Positions 7,669-16,554 of a stretch of 64,000 nt of DNA are shown here, piece after piece. The stretch lies in contig OY970288.1 in NCBI GenBank assembly GCA_963716085.1, forward strand, positions 4,464,001 to 4,528,000, in the 5' to 3' direction. This DNA comes from Persicitalea sp963716085. GTDB lineage: Bacteria > Bacteroidota > Bacteroidia > Cytophagales > Spirosomataceae. A program made the translations under genes and the position numbers. The notes under the pieces are model-generated. The model did no database searches. It saw nothing but the letters and a program-made list of their open reading frames with translations, and was not told the origin of the DNA. How positions within the stretch are numbered: position 1 is the first letter of the stretch; each line of letters starts with the position of its first letter.

Positions 7669-7863
7669 TCACAGGCCGAGCAACTTATCAAAATCCGCCT
7701 TATCGACTTTGGTCGTTTCTCCGGCGCGGTACTGCGCTACCCCTTCCTGGATGTCGGCCATCACTTGGGGATCCATGAAGTAGCTGTCCTTTTCACCCAC
7801 GGGCGTGAGTGCGTAAGCTTTTGCTTTCCCTCTTCTGCTATTGGGACGGTAGCCCGGTTGCAA
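7669..7863 (-). CDS. Small ORF, possible decayed antitoxin
   Basis: On the minus strand a frame without a clear ATG (TTG at 7863, open up to 7926) ends with a plausible folded segment, DPQVMADIQEGVAQYRAGETTKV then DKADFDKLLGL. This resembles the C-terminal half of short antitoxins such as the YefM or DUF2683 types. A TTGCAAATC repeat remnant lies at its 5' end (7858-7872), so the original start may have been lost. No toxin gene follows. It could also be a chance frame. Confidence 0.35.
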   Translation of the reverse strand: MQPGYRPNSRRGKAKAYALTPVGEKDSYFMDPQVMADIQEGVAQYRAGETTKVDKADFDKLLGL

Positions 7864-7960
7864 ATCAGGACGAGCGCGTTCAAGCCAAAGGAATATCTTG
7901 TGAAACCTGTTCTCGAAACTCGTAGTCTAAGGGTGTAGTATCTACTTAAACATCCTTCTG

Positions 7961-8320
7961 ATGCCCTATGAATTCTTTGTAATTATTGCGGTTTGCCTTA
8001 CCATTTTTGGTATCGTATATACCCTCCTGACCTACCGAAATAAAGAGCGCATGGCGCTCATCGACTCGGGGTTGGACATGGATTTTTTTAAAAAAGCCTT
8101 GCGAAGACAAAATCTCGTTTTGCTTAGTGCAGGGCTCGTTTTCATAGGGTTTTCAATTGGGGTAGTTTGCGGATTCTTTTTTGAAAAGTACCTGCTATTG
8201 AATTACAACCCAAACGATTATCGAAACTACCCCCAGGCGTACGTGTCGATGGTAACGCTCTTTATGGGAATCGGGATGACGGTCGCCTACTTCCTCAATC
8301 GCCGAATCAACAAGCAATAG
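7961..8320 (+). CDS. DUF6249 family membrane protein
   Basis: The 119-residue product has three predicted transmembrane segments: about 5-22 (FFVIIAVCLTIFGIVYTLL), 50-72 (NLVLLSAGLVFIGFSIGVV) and 95-112 (YVSMVTLFMGIGMTVAYFL). A cytoplasmic stretch RNKERMALIDSGLDMDFFKK sits between the first two. This arrangement with ERMALI..G matches DUF6249 proteins, which in Bacteroidota are regularly encoded immediately upstream of an ECF sigma factor, as here (26 bp gap). The function is unknown; a role with the sigma factor is inferred from conserved adjacency. Confidence 0.7.
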   Translation: MPYEFFVIIAVCLTIFGIVYTLLTYRNKERMALIDSGLDMDFFKKALRRQNLVLLSAGLVFIGFSIGVVCGFFFEKYLLLNYNPNDYRNYPQAYVSMVTLFMGIGMTVAYFLNRRINKQ

Positions 8321-8346
8321 CCGGGCAAGTTGCAACCCAACGAAGC

Positions 8347-8934
8347 ATGGCAAATAGCACGGACTTTTCTGAGGATTCCATCATCGACCGCGCCTCGCAG
8401 GGCGAAGAGTCGGCTTACAGGTACTTGCTGGAAAAATACAAAACTTTCGCTTTCACCATTGCCCTGCGCATCGTGCCTGGTCGGGAAGACGCCGAAGAAG
8501 TCGCTCAGGATGCGTTTGTAAAGGCTTTCAAGGCGTTGCCGGGTTTCAACCGAACGGGCAAGTTTTCTACCTGGCTTTACCGGATCGTTTATCGCACGGC
8601 CTTGACGAGCGTTCGGCGCAGAAGAATTGAGCTGGAGTACCTGGAAGAAAGTACCGAATACGAACTCTCGATACCCGACAACTACTCAAATGGCTTCGAC
8701 AAGCTCCTCAAAAAAGACCAGGAGCAGTACATTCAGATAGCGATTTCGAAGCTTTCCGAAACGGACAACCTGGTAGTTACCCTGTATTACACCTGCGAAA
8801 ATACGATTCAGGAGATAAGTACCATCACGGGCTGGAATCCCTCTACCATTAAAGTACGCCTCCACCGGGCAAGACTAAAACTTTATACGGTGCTTTCGGA
8901 GCTGTTGAATGAGGAAACAAACGATTTGTTATGA
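8347..8934 (+). CDS. RNA polymerase ECF sigma factor
   Basis: The 195-residue protein contains sigma region 2 (EESAYRYLLEKYKTFAF, then GREDAEEVAQDAFVKAF and STWLYRIVYRTAL) and region 4 (LVVTLYYTCENTIQEISTI, then STIKVRLHRARLKL), the standard ECF architecture. It overlaps the next gene by four bases (ATGA), and that gene encodes a membrane protein in the position of an anti-sigma factor. The same transcript may continue through a secreted protein to an FtsX-type permease. This suggests a cell-envelope stress or transport circuit. Confidence 0.9.
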   Translation: MANSTDFSEDSIIDRASQGEESAYRYLLEKYKTFAFTIALRIVPGREDAEEVAQDAFVKAFKALPGFNRTGKFSTWLYRIVYRTALTSVRRRRIELEYLEESTEYELSIPDNYSNGFDKLLKKDQEQYIQIAISKLSETDNLVVTLYYTCENTIQEISTITGWNPSTIKVRLHRARLKLYTVLSELLNEETNDLL

Positions 8935-9329
8935 AAAAGATGAATTTCGATAACGAAGGTAAAGACAACGACGAGCCACTGATCGATTTGCTTAAAGTAG
9001 CCTTGACTGAAACTCCCACAGAAGCATTTTCTGAAAGGGTACTTGCCCAGTTTTTGGTAGAGAAATCGGTGAAAAAAGAGGCGCAACGGCCATTGCTAAT
9101 CCCCGTAATTATCATGGTCTTGTTAGCGACGTTCTTACTTATTCCGATGTTTTCGATGGAAAGTACCGCACTGACGTCATACATCTTAGCGTCTGAATTT
9201 AGCGAGTTTTTGGCGACAATGCTTACGGGTATCAATCTGTGGTATGTGTTTTCCCCAATCCTTCTGGCACTAGCCATAATCCTACTGTTTCAACTGATAG
9301 GCAGACAGATCAATCGATTAATCCACTGA
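8931..9329 (+). CDS. Putative anti-sigma-type membrane protein
   Basis: The 132-residue product has a cytoplasmic N-terminal half with a conserved-looking helix (ETPTEAFSERVLAQFLVEK). Two membrane segments follow at about 57-75 (LLIPVIIMVLLATFLLIPMF) and 104-125 (VFSPILLALAIILLFQLI). Its start codon overlaps the sigma factor stop (ATGA), so the two should be made in fixed ratio. The TP.EAFS.RV motif is typical of small membrane proteins following ECF genes in Cytophagales. Control of the sigma factor is inferred, not shown; no zinc-binding HxxxCxxC motif is present. Confidence 0.6.
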   Translation: MKKMNFDNEGKDNDEPLIDLLKVALTETPTEAFSERVLAQFLVEKSVKKEAQRPLLIPVIIMVLLATFLLIPMFSMESTALTSYILASEFSEFLATMLTGINLWYVFSPILLALAIILLFQLIGRQINRLIH

Positions 9330-9383
9330 CGATTCTTATATATTTCTTTGAAAACTTAATTTCTAACCCAAATAAAAAGACCT

Positions 9384-9785
9384 ATGAAAAACATATTTTT
9401 GAGCGCAGTAATAATTACGAATCTTTTTCTGGCCCAACTTCTAGAGACCCCATCAAGCTGGAACCATAACCAATTCAGCCCAATCGAATGGAAGGAAGGC
9501 GCAAACAGTTCGACCCCGTTACCAGCCTTCGAGGATTACCTGGGAGTATATGATATGGGAAATGGCACGACGTTCACGCTGACATATAAAAACCAGCAAT
9601 TACTAGGTAATCTTTCGGGAGTGGGTACTATAGAACTGTTTCCAGAAAAAGAAAAGAAGGATGTGTTTTTTGCCAGAGCGGCCCCGGCTAAGTTCACTTT
9701 TCAGCGGGATAGAAACACGAAGGTCACATCGCTTACCATCGTCATAGAACGTAAAGGAACGATGCAAGGAAAGAAAATTCAATAA
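9384..9785 (+). CDS. Exported DUF3471-like protein
   Basis: The 133-residue product begins with a hydrophobic export signal (MKNIFLSAVIITNLFLAQLL) and then has one beta-rich domain (LPAFEDYLGVYDMGNGTTFTLTY..., ending SLTIVIERKG). The domain resembles the DUF3471 module often attached to beta-lactamase-family peptidases: a YxGxY start followed by alternating strands. Here it stands alone. It sits between the sigma/anti-sigma pair and the permease gene on the same strand, so co-expression is likely. Its ligand is unknown. Confidence 0.55.
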   Translation: MKNIFLSAVIITNLFLAQLLETPSSWNHNQFSPIEWKEGANSSTPLPAFEDYLGVYDMGNGTTFTLTYKNQQLLGNLSGVGTIELFPEKEKKDVFFARAAPAKFTFQRDRNTKVTSLTIVIERKGTMQGKKIQ

Positions 9786-9806
9786 CACTCTAAAATAGCC
9801 GCACTC

Positions 9807-12254
9807 ATGATTCGTAATTACCTGGTCATTGCCTGGCGAAACCTCTGGGCTCATAAAGTGTTTTCGCTGGTAAGTATCATTGGTTTGTCGTTGGGGACGG
9901 CCTCATTGGTCGTACTACTTTACTACGTTCAGTCAGAGCGGAGTTACGATGATTTTCATGAAAATGCCGATCAGATATACCGCATCAGAAATGACCACTA
10001 CCGGACGGGTGAACTCACTTCACAAAGAGCGACCACTTATCGGAATACGGGCCCAAGTTTGGCACAGGATTTCCCGGAAGTACGGTCTTATGCCCGCTTG
10101 ACGGGTACTTTCGGCAATAGTATCGTCATCAGCCCGCAGGGCGAAAGTACGAACGGACAGCCCTTTTATGAGGAAAGCTTCTTTTACGCCGATTCTTCTT
10201 TTCTGACGATGTTCACCTTTCCCCTTCTGAAAGGCGATGCGTCCACAGCATTGGCCGGCACGAATGGAGTGGTAGTATCCGAGCGGGCCGCGCAACGATA
10301 CTTTGGTGATGATGACCCGATCGGGCAGACGGTAGTTATCGACGGGGACAAGCGTTACCAAGTTACGGGCGTGTTGCAGGATGTGCCGAAGAATTCCCAC
10401 CTCCAATTCGACTGGCTTTTTGCTATTCATAGCCTGGATGATTTCAAGGGCCAGGGCGCTCAATACTGGGGCGGCGGCGGTGGGGATGTTGCCTACACTT
10501 ACATTCAACTGCATCCCGAAGCCGACCCTCGGGCATTGGAAAGGAAACTCCCTCGGTTTGTAGAGAAATACAGGGGCCAACCCGAATCCGACGGCGCCAT
10601 CCATGACAAGCTATTACTGCAACCGCTGCGCGACATCCACCTCCATTCGTCCCTGGAATTGGAGGCAGGAAAAAATGGTAGTGAAGTCGTCGTCGATTTT
10701 TTGGAGATTATTGGCGTCCTGGTGATGCTCATTGCGTGGTTGAACTATGTCATCATCTCGATGGCCAATGCCCTGGGTCGGGTGAGCGAAATTGGGGTAA
10801 GGAAAGCAATGGGCGCACAGAAAGACCAGATCGTTAGCCAGTTCCTGATCGAAACCTGCCTACTGAACGCGTTGAGTTGTGTGATTGCGGTGCTGCTGCT
10901 GGGTCTATTCATACCAATAGTGAACAGTTTTACGCACATTGCTATATCATTCGCCCTGTTTGAATCCTTTTTCACGTGGGTACTTTTGCTGGCTGTGTTC
11001 TTGGCAGGGGTACTTGTCGTAGGTGCGTATCCGGCCGTTTTTCTTTCTACTTTCCCGGCTACGGCCATGACCAAAGGAAGAGTCTCGGCAACAAGTAATA
11101 ATTCCTGGTTGAGAAAAGGACTGGTCGTTTTTCAGTTTGCCGCCGCGGTGGTGTTGATCTCGTTCACGATGGGTATCGTGCAGCAGTTGCGGTATATGCG
11201 TACGCAGGATCTGGGTATCAATATCGAGAAAACGCTGGTCGTCAGAGCGCCTGGCGTGACCGACAGTACGTACTTTACCCGGCTACATGCATTTAAAACT
11301 GAATTGCAGAAGATTCCCGCGATCAAAAGTATTACGGCCTCCTCAGAAATTCCGGGAAAGCCTTTTAGTGCCACCAGAATCATCGCGAGGCAAAACACCG
11401 AGATCGCCGACGCCAAGAAGTACCGGAGCGCCTGGGTGGACGAAGCGTACCTTTCTACTTTCGAGGCGCGCTTGATCGCGGGCAGAAATTTCGATGTGGC
11501 GTTTGGGACCGATGAGCAGGCTATCGTGATCAACGAAGCCTTGGCTAACTCACTAAATTTTAGAAGTACCCAGGAAGCAATCGGACAAAAAGTGCTGGCG
11601 CAGGGTGCGGGGGATTGCACGATTGTGGGGGTAGTCGGTAACTACCACCAGCAATCGTTGAAGGAGGGGCACGAACCCATCGTTTTTTTCCTGAATACAT
11701 GGCGGAGCAAAAGGTACTTTTCGATAAAATTGGACAATAATCTTCCCAGAACTACCAAAGCCAGTATGGCATATATTCAGTCTACCTGGAAGGAACTATT
11801 CCCGGCCAATCCATTTGACTACTTCTTTTTAGATGACTTTTACACGAAACAATACCAGTCAGACCGCCAGTTTGGGCAGGTCTTCGGGCTTTTTTCCGGA
11901 CTCGCCATTTTCATCGCTTGCCTGGGGCTGGTGGGCTTGGCCTTGTTTACCACGGAGCGACGAACTAAGGAGATTGGGATCCGCAAAGTGTTGGGCGCAT
12001 CGACTGGTAAAATTTTATTCTTGTTGAATCAAGATTTTCTCATACTCATTCTGCTGGCTACTGTGGTGGCGTGGCCCGCGGCTTACCTGGGGATAAACGA
12101 ATGGCTACAAAGTTACGCCTTTCGGATCGACATAACGATCTGGCTATTTATAGTACCTAGTATCCTGATACTGATTCTCGCTGTGATGGCGGTCAGCAGC
12201 CAAACGTGGCGATTCGCTAATAAAAATCCGGTGGATAGTTTGCGTAGTGAGTAG
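9807..12254 (+). CDS. ABC transporter permease of the FtsX/MacB type
   Basis: The 815-residue protein shows the duplicated architecture of large Bacteroidota permeases. An N-terminal transmembrane helix (about 20-40, VFSLVSIIGLSLGTASLVVLL) leads to a periplasmic MacB-like domain (about 45-260). Three FtsX membrane segments with the EIGVRKAMGA signature follow (about 285-410). The whole pattern is then repeated, ending in a second FtsX set with TKEIGIRKVLGAS. Such proteins act with an ATPase in mechanotransmission or export of lipoproteins or peptides. No ATPase gene is adjacent, which is common for this family. It is the last gene of the apparent sigma-factor operon. Confidence 0.9.
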   Translation: MIRNYLVIAWRNLWAHKVFSLVSIIGLSLGTASLVVLLYYVQSERSYDDFHENADQIYRIRNDHYRTGELTSQRATTYRNTGPSLAQDFPEVRSYARLTGTFGNSIVISPQGESTNGQPFYEESFFYADSSFLTMFTFPLLKGDASTALAGTNGVVVSERAAQRYFGDDDPIGQTVVIDGDKRYQVTGVLQDVPKNSHLQFDWLFAIHSLDDFKGQGAQYWGGGGGDVAYTYIQLHPEADPRALERKLPRFVEKYRGQPESDGAIHDKLLLQPLRDIHLHSSLELEAGKNGSEVVVDFLEIIGVLVMLIAWLNYVIISMANALGRVSEIGVRKAMGAQKDQIVSQFLIETCLLNALSCVIAVLLLGLFIPIVNSFTHIAISFALFESFFTWVLLLAVFLAGVLVVGAYPAVFLSTFPATAMTKGRVSATSNNSWLRKGLVVFQFAAAVVLISFTMGIVQQLRYMRTQDLGINIEKTLVVRAPGVTDSTYFTRLHAFKTELQKIPAIKSITASSEIPGKPFSATRIIARQNTEIADAKKYRSAWVDEAYLSTFEARLIAGRNFDVAFGTDEQAIVINEALANSLNFRSTQEAIGQKVLAQGAGDCTIVGVVGNYHQQSLKEGHEPIVFFLNTWRSKRYFSIKLDNNLPRTTKASMAYIQSTWKELFPANPFDYFFLDDFYTKQYQSDRQFGQVFGLFSGLAIFIACLGLVGLALFTTERRTKEIGIRKVLGASTGKILFLLNQDFLILILLATVVAWPAAYLGINEWLQSYAFRIDITIWLFIVPSILILILAVMAVSSQTWRFANKNPVDSLRSE

Positions 12255-12401
12255 GGCGGCGTAGGCTGCTGAAAGAAGCTGATGGGGCACGGGCAGATAA
12301 ATCTTTAGAAATTTATCCGTTAGGCCAACCTTTCAATCCCATGCTGTGAAATTCCAAGTAGGTTGTGGTGAAAATTGAAAAGGCGAATCTCAAATTATGC
12401 G

Positions 12402-12409
12402 TAAGTTTG
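12402..12409 (+). promoter_or_regulatory. Candidate -7 element for the LOG-family gene
   Basis: TAAGTTTG fits TAnnTTTG and lies 25 nt upstream of the ATG at 12435. The rest of the 180-bp gap after the permease gene holds no reading frame or repeat that I can support. Confidence 0.4.
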
Positions 12410-12434
12410 GGGTCAAACCACATGTTTACGTTTC

Positions 12435-13028
12435 ATGAAATCCATCGTCGTCTATTGCGGCTCCAATCCCGGCAAAAACCCCCTCTACGCCCAAACGGCC
12501 TACGCCCTCGGCCAGCATTTGGCGCTCAATAACATCAACGTCGTGTACGGCGGCGGCAACCTGGGCCTGATGGGCCGCGTGGCCGACGGCGCTTTGGCCG
12601 AAGGCGGTACGGTTACGGGTATCATCCCCAACTTCCTGGCCAAGCTGGAAGTGTCGCACAAAACCCTCACCGAACTGGAATTCGTGGACACCATGCACGA
12701 GCGCAAAGCCCGTATGGTGGCTCTGTCCGACGGCGTGATCGTGCTGCCCGGCGGTTACGGCACGATGGACGAGCTCTTTGAAATTCTGGCCTGGTCGCAA
12801 CTCCGCCTTTTCCACGGCCCCGTGGGCGTGCTGAATACCAACGGCTTTTACGACCACCTCATCGCTCACTGCGAGAAGATGGTGGAAGAAGGCTTCCTTC
12901 GCCCCGAAAACCGCGACCTGATGCTGGTCGCCGAAATGGTAGAGGCGCTTTTGGAGAAAATGCAAGCTTTCGCTAAGCAGAACCCAGGAAATAAGGAGCT
13001 TGATCAGACGTTGTATGTTTCGAAATGA
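12435..13028 (+). CDS. LOG family protein (TIGR00730 Rossmann fold)
   Basis: The 197-residue protein has the glycine-rich Rossmann start (VVYCGSNPG), VYGGGNLGLMG, and the diagnostic PGGYGTMDE motif near residue 103, with HERKARM before it. Characterised LOG proteins hydrolyse nucleoside 5'-monophosphates to free base and ribose 5-phosphate, and in plants they activate cytokinins. In bacteria they are thought to act in nucleotide salvage. The protein is cytoplasmic, full length and well conserved. Neighbours give no further hint of its role. Confidence 0.88.
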   Translation: MKSIVVYCGSNPGKNPLYAQTAYALGQHLALNNINVVYGGGNLGLMGRVADGALAEGGTVTGIIPNFLAKLEVSHKTLTELEFVDTMHERKARMVALSDGVIVLPGGYGTMDELFEILAWSQLRLFHGPVGVLNTNGFYDHLIAHCEKMVEEGFLRPENRDLMLVAEMVEALLEKMQAFAKQNPGNKELDQTLYVSK

Positions 13029-13083
13029 TGCTCTTCGACTACGCTCAGACGGGGCTGCCCGAGCAGTGACAATATAATGATGA

Positions 13084-14721
13084 ATGATGAATGATGATTT
13101 TTTCACCCGGTTTTCACTGGGTGCCCTCCTTCTGCTCTTCCTGATAGCACCCGCCACCCAAGCCCAAAACGCCACTAAGCCCGAAAATCTGGGCAAGGCG
13201 ATCAACTCCGAATATAACGAGATCGCTCCGGTCATCTCGCCCGATGGGCAAACCCTCTACTTCTCCCGCATCAGTCACCCGCAGAATTCTTTTGGCGACA
13301 AGGGCAGTCAGGACATTTGGTTTGCCGAGGCCGTTCAGGGCGGGCAATGGGGCCTGGCGCGGCGGTTGCCCGCGCCATTAAACAAGGAAGAATACAACAG
13401 CCTGTACAGCATTACGCCCGATGGAAATACCATCCTCATCAAGGGTGCCTACAAAAACGGCCGCTACGAGACGCGCGGCTTTTCTACCAGTCAGCGGCTG
13501 GCGCGGGGCTGGTCGGCCCCGGAAAAGCTGGACATTCCGGGCTACGAGAAAATGAGCAAGGGGCAGTTTGATTGCGGCGTGTTGTCGAACGACGGAAAGG
13601 TACTGGTGCTCTCGTTCAGCGAGAAAAAGAATAGCAAAGAGGACGACATCTACGTCTGCTTCAAGGAAAAAAACGGCTCCTGGACGCGCCCCCAGAACCT
13701 GGGTTCGGAAATCAACACCGACGACTTCACCGAAACTACGCCCTTCCTGGCCGCTGATGGCTACACGATCTATTTTTCCAGCAACCGCCCCGGCGGACAG
13801 GGCAGCAACGACATCTATTACAGCAAGCGCATCGATAAATCTTGGAAACGCTGGTCGCGGCCCGTCAACCTCGGCCCGGCCGTGAACACCGACGGCTACG
13901 ACGCTTACTACACGGTGTCGGCCCTGGGTGATTTTGCCTACATGACTTCCTTTAACGAAACCCTGGGTAAAGGCGACGTGGTCCGTATCCCACTAGACAG
14001 AGGAACGGGCAAAGAGGACGGAAGCGATGGCAAAGACACGACTAACATCACGCAGCCCGTCGCCCCTGCCCCCGACCCGGTGGTGATGATTAGCGGCACG
14101 GTGATCGACGCCAAAACCGGCAAACCCGTGGAGGCCAAGATTATCTACGAAGACATGGCCGATGGCGAAGAAGCGGGAACCGCCACGACGAACCCACTCA
14201 CGGGCGAGTACAAAATCGTGTTGCCTTACGGCAAAAAGTACAGCATGCGGGCCGTGGCTCCTAACTTTATCGCCGAAGGGGAAAATGTGGATTTGACCGA
14301 CTCAGCAACGGCGGTCCAGGGAAAAACATTTCGGGAAATTGCCAATAAGTCGCTGAAACTGGTACCGATCGAGGAAGGGCAGGTCGTGCGGCTGAACAAT
14401 ATTTCCTTCCAGTTTGCTAAGGCTACGCTCACCGCCGAGTCCTTTCCCGAACTCGACCGCATTGCCCTTACAATGACCGAAAGTGCCAAACTCACCATCG
14501 AGCTCGGCGGCCACACTGATAACGTTGGCGGTGACGCGCCTAACCTTAAACTCTCCCAAGACCGCGCTGACGCCGTGCGTGAGTACCTCATCGGCAAGGG
14601 TATCGAACCCGACCGCATCGCCAGCAAAGGCTACGGCGAGGCGCGTCCTGTGGCTACCAACGACACCCCCGAAGGCCAGGCCGCCAACCGCCGGGTGGAG
14701 TTCACGATTTTGACGAAGTAG
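13084..14721 (+). CDS. OmpA family protein with PD40-type propeller and peptidoglycan-binding domain
   Basis: The 545-residue product has a signal peptide (about 1-28, LGALLLLFLIAPATQAQN). A beta-propeller of PD40/WD40-like repeats follows (about 40-310; repeated SPDGQTLYFSR, ITPDGNTILI and DGYTIYFSSNRPGG motifs). Next come a carboxypeptidase-like or CNA-B sandwich (about 335-430, VIDAKTGKPVEAKI) and a C-terminal OmpA domain with TIELGGHTDNVGGD and RADAVREYLIGKGI. Such proteins anchor the outer membrane to peptidoglycan and are related to PorE-like components in type IX secretion organisms. The start lies in an ATGATGAATG repeat; I used the ATG at 13084. Confidence 0.88.
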   Translation: MMNDDFFTRFSLGALLLLFLIAPATQAQNATKPENLGKAINSEYNEIAPVISPDGQTLYFSRISHPQNSFGDKGSQDIWFAEAVQGGQWGLARRLPAPLNKEEYNSLYSITPDGNTILIKGAYKNGRYETRGFSTSQRLARGWSAPEKLDIPGYEKMSKGQFDCGVLSNDGKVLVLSFSEKKNSKEDDIYVCFKEKNGSWTRPQNLGSEINTDDFTETTPFLAADGYTIYFSSNRPGGQGSNDIYYSKRIDKSWKRWSRPVNLGPAVNTDGYDAYYTVSALGDFAYMTSFNETLGKGDVVRIPLDRGTGKEDGSDGKDTTNITQPVAPAPDPVVMISGTVIDAKTGKPVEAKIIYEDMADGEEAGTATTNPLTGEYKIVLPYGKKYSMRAVAPNFIAEGENVDLTDSATAVQGKTFREIANKSLKLVPIEEGQVVRLNNISFQFAKATLTAESFPELDRIALTMTESAKLTIELGGHTDNVGGDAPNLKLSQDRADAVREYLIGKGIEPDRIASKGYGEARPVATNDTPEGQAANRRVEFTILTK

Positions 14722-14724
14722 AGG

Positions 14725-16488
14725 TTAGTACCCCACGCTCGTATCGTCGCTACGCGGATCGGAGGCACCTTCCAGTGTCCCGTCCGGGCGGACGAGGATG
14801 CAGTCCATGCGGCCAAGGGTGTTGCTCTGTTGCTCCATATTATAGCCCCGGCTCTGTAGGGTTTTAATTGTTTGATCTTTGAAAGCGCCTGCCTCGAAGA
14901 CAATCTTGTCGGGCAGCCACTGGTGGTGAAATTTCAGGGCATTGACCGACTGCTGCATCGTCATTCCGTGTTCGAGCACATTCAGGATAGTCTGATAAAC
15001 GGAGGTGATAATCGTCGAGCCGCCGGGCGTTCCCACGACCATGTAAAGTTTACCGTCTTTCTCCACAATCGTGGGCGTCATGGCCGAGAGCATCCGCTTG
15101 CCGGGCTGAATTTCGTTGGCCTTTCCCCCAATGAGTCCGAACATATTGGGGACACCCGCCTTCGCGCTGAAATCGTCCATCTCGTTGTTCATGAAAAAGC
15201 CGCCACCCTTTACCAATACCTTACTGCCATACCCCCCGTTGATCGTCGTCGTGATCGCCACCGCGTTGTGGTCTTTATCCACCACCGAAAAGTGGGTAGT
15301 TTCCAAGCTCTCATAGCCGGGAAGGTCGCCGCCATCGATGTCCTTGCTGTCGGTGGCACGGGCAAAACTGAAATCCTGCCAGCGTTTTTTCAGGTACTCG
15401 CGGCTGATAAGCTGGGCAACGGGCACTTTCATGAAGTCGGAGTCGCCCAGGAACTTCGCACGGTCGGCGTACACGCGGCGCTCTGCCTCGATCATCACTT
15501 GCGCCGTCGAATCGGTATTCCAGCCCCAGCGCTTGAGCGGGTAAGGTTCTACCAGTCGCAGCAATTGCATCAAGGCCACGCCACCGCTCGAAGAAGGCGG
15601 CATGGTGATGAGCTTGTAATTTTTGTAATCACCCACCACGGGTTCCCGCCATTGGGCCTGGTAGGCTTTCAGGTCTTTTTTCGTGATGATACCCTTGCCC
15701 TTCCGCATTTCGCGGGCAAGCAGCCGCGCCACCTTACCCCGGTAAAATCCGTCGCGCCCCTTTTTCTGAATTCTTTTGAAAACTTTGGCCAAATCCTGAC
15801 TCACAAGCGTATCACCCGCCTGCCAGGGGCGGCCGTCGGCGCGAAGAAAATAGCGGGTGCCGGGGTTGACTTTCTGGATGGATTCCCGGACGTAGTTGAG
15901 GCCCCGCGCCTCCTTTTCAGTCTGAACGACGCCCTTTTCCGCCAGGTCGATAGCAGGCTGCAGAAGGTCTTCCCAAGGGAGCTTGCCGAAGCGGGCGTGG
16001 GCGACTGCCATACCCGCGACCGAGCCTGGTACGCCGCTGGCCAAATGACCGAGCGTACTCAGCCCCTCGACCACGTTGCCCTGCGCATCGAGATACATGT
16101 CACGACTGGCTTTCAGCGGCGCTTTTTCCCGAAAGTCCAGCGTGTAGCTCTTGCCGTCCGCCGCTCGATAAACCATAAAACCGCCGCCGCCCACATTGCC
16201 CGCAGACGGATGCACCACAGCCAACGCAAACATCACGGCAATGGCCGCATCCACGGCATTGCCGCCTTTTTTGAGGATATCAGTTCCTACCTGCGAAGAA
16301 ACGGGGTGGGCCGAGGCAATCATTCCGTTCTGACCCAAAACCCCTTTTCGGTCACTGAAAAAGTACCGCTGGTTGGGATCGTCAGTCGCGAATTGGTAGA
16401 AGCCGGTGCTTTCTTTGACGGGCTGTTGGCCAAAACTCAAGCTGCCAGTAATTAATAGAAGGAAAAGAAGATAGTAGGGTGTTTTCAT
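14725..16488 (-). CDS. ggt: Gamma-glutamyltransferase
   Basis: The 587-residue precursor has a signal peptide (about 1-20), then the large-subunit motifs SSQVGTDILKKGGNAVDAAIA and NVGGGGFMVYR (key: GGNAVDAAIA and GGGGF). The autocleavage site is ETTHFSVVDKDHNAVAITTT, where the second threonine (TTHFSV) is expected to be the nucleophile of the small subunit. GGSTIITSVYQTILNVLEHG completes the glutamyl pocket (GGSTI). The enzyme cleaves glutathione and other gamma-glutamyl compounds in the periplasm. It is in the same orientation as the P450 operon but separated from it by 66 bp, and faces the OmpA gene tail-to-tail with a 3-bp gap. Confidence 0.93.
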   Translation of the reverse strand: MKTPYYLLFLLLITGSLSFGQQPVKESTGFYQFATDDPNQRYFFSDRKGVLGQNGMIASAHPVSSQVGTDILKKGGNAVDAAIAVMFALAVVHPSAGNVGGGGFMVYRAADGKSYTLDFREKAPLKASRDMYLDAQGNVVEGLSTLGHLASGVPGSVAGMAVAHARFGKLPWEDLLQPAIDLAEKGVVQTEKEARGLNYVRESIQKVNPGTRYFLRADGRPWQAGDTLVSQDLAKVFKRIQKKGRDGFYRGKVARLLAREMRKGKGIITKKDLKAYQAQWREPVVGDYKNYKLITMPPSSSGGVALMQLLRLVEPYPLKRWGWNTDSTAQVMIEAERRVYADRAKFLGDSDFMKVPVAQLISREYLKKRWQDFSFARATDSKDIDGGDLPGYESLETTHFSVVDKDHNAVAITTTINGGYGSKVLVKGGGFFMNNEMDDFSAKAGVPNMFGLIGGKANEIQPGKRMLSAMTPTIVEKDGKLYMVVGTPGGSTIITSVYQTILNVLEHGMTMQQSVNALKFHHQWLPDKIVFEAGAFKDQTIKTLQSRGYNMEQQSNTLGRMDCILVRPDGTLEGASDPRSDDTSVGY

Positions 16489-16554
16489 AATCGGGTACGA
16501 AGATATTTTGAATATTGGCCAATTTAGGGAAGATTTTTGAAAAAAGCGGCTGGT

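Noticed and set aside
14872..16455. Long plus-strand open frame of 527 codons
   Set aside because: It is the mirror of the gamma-glutamyltransferase gene, has no family motifs, and its composition (rich in His, Arg, Val) is that of an antisense frame.
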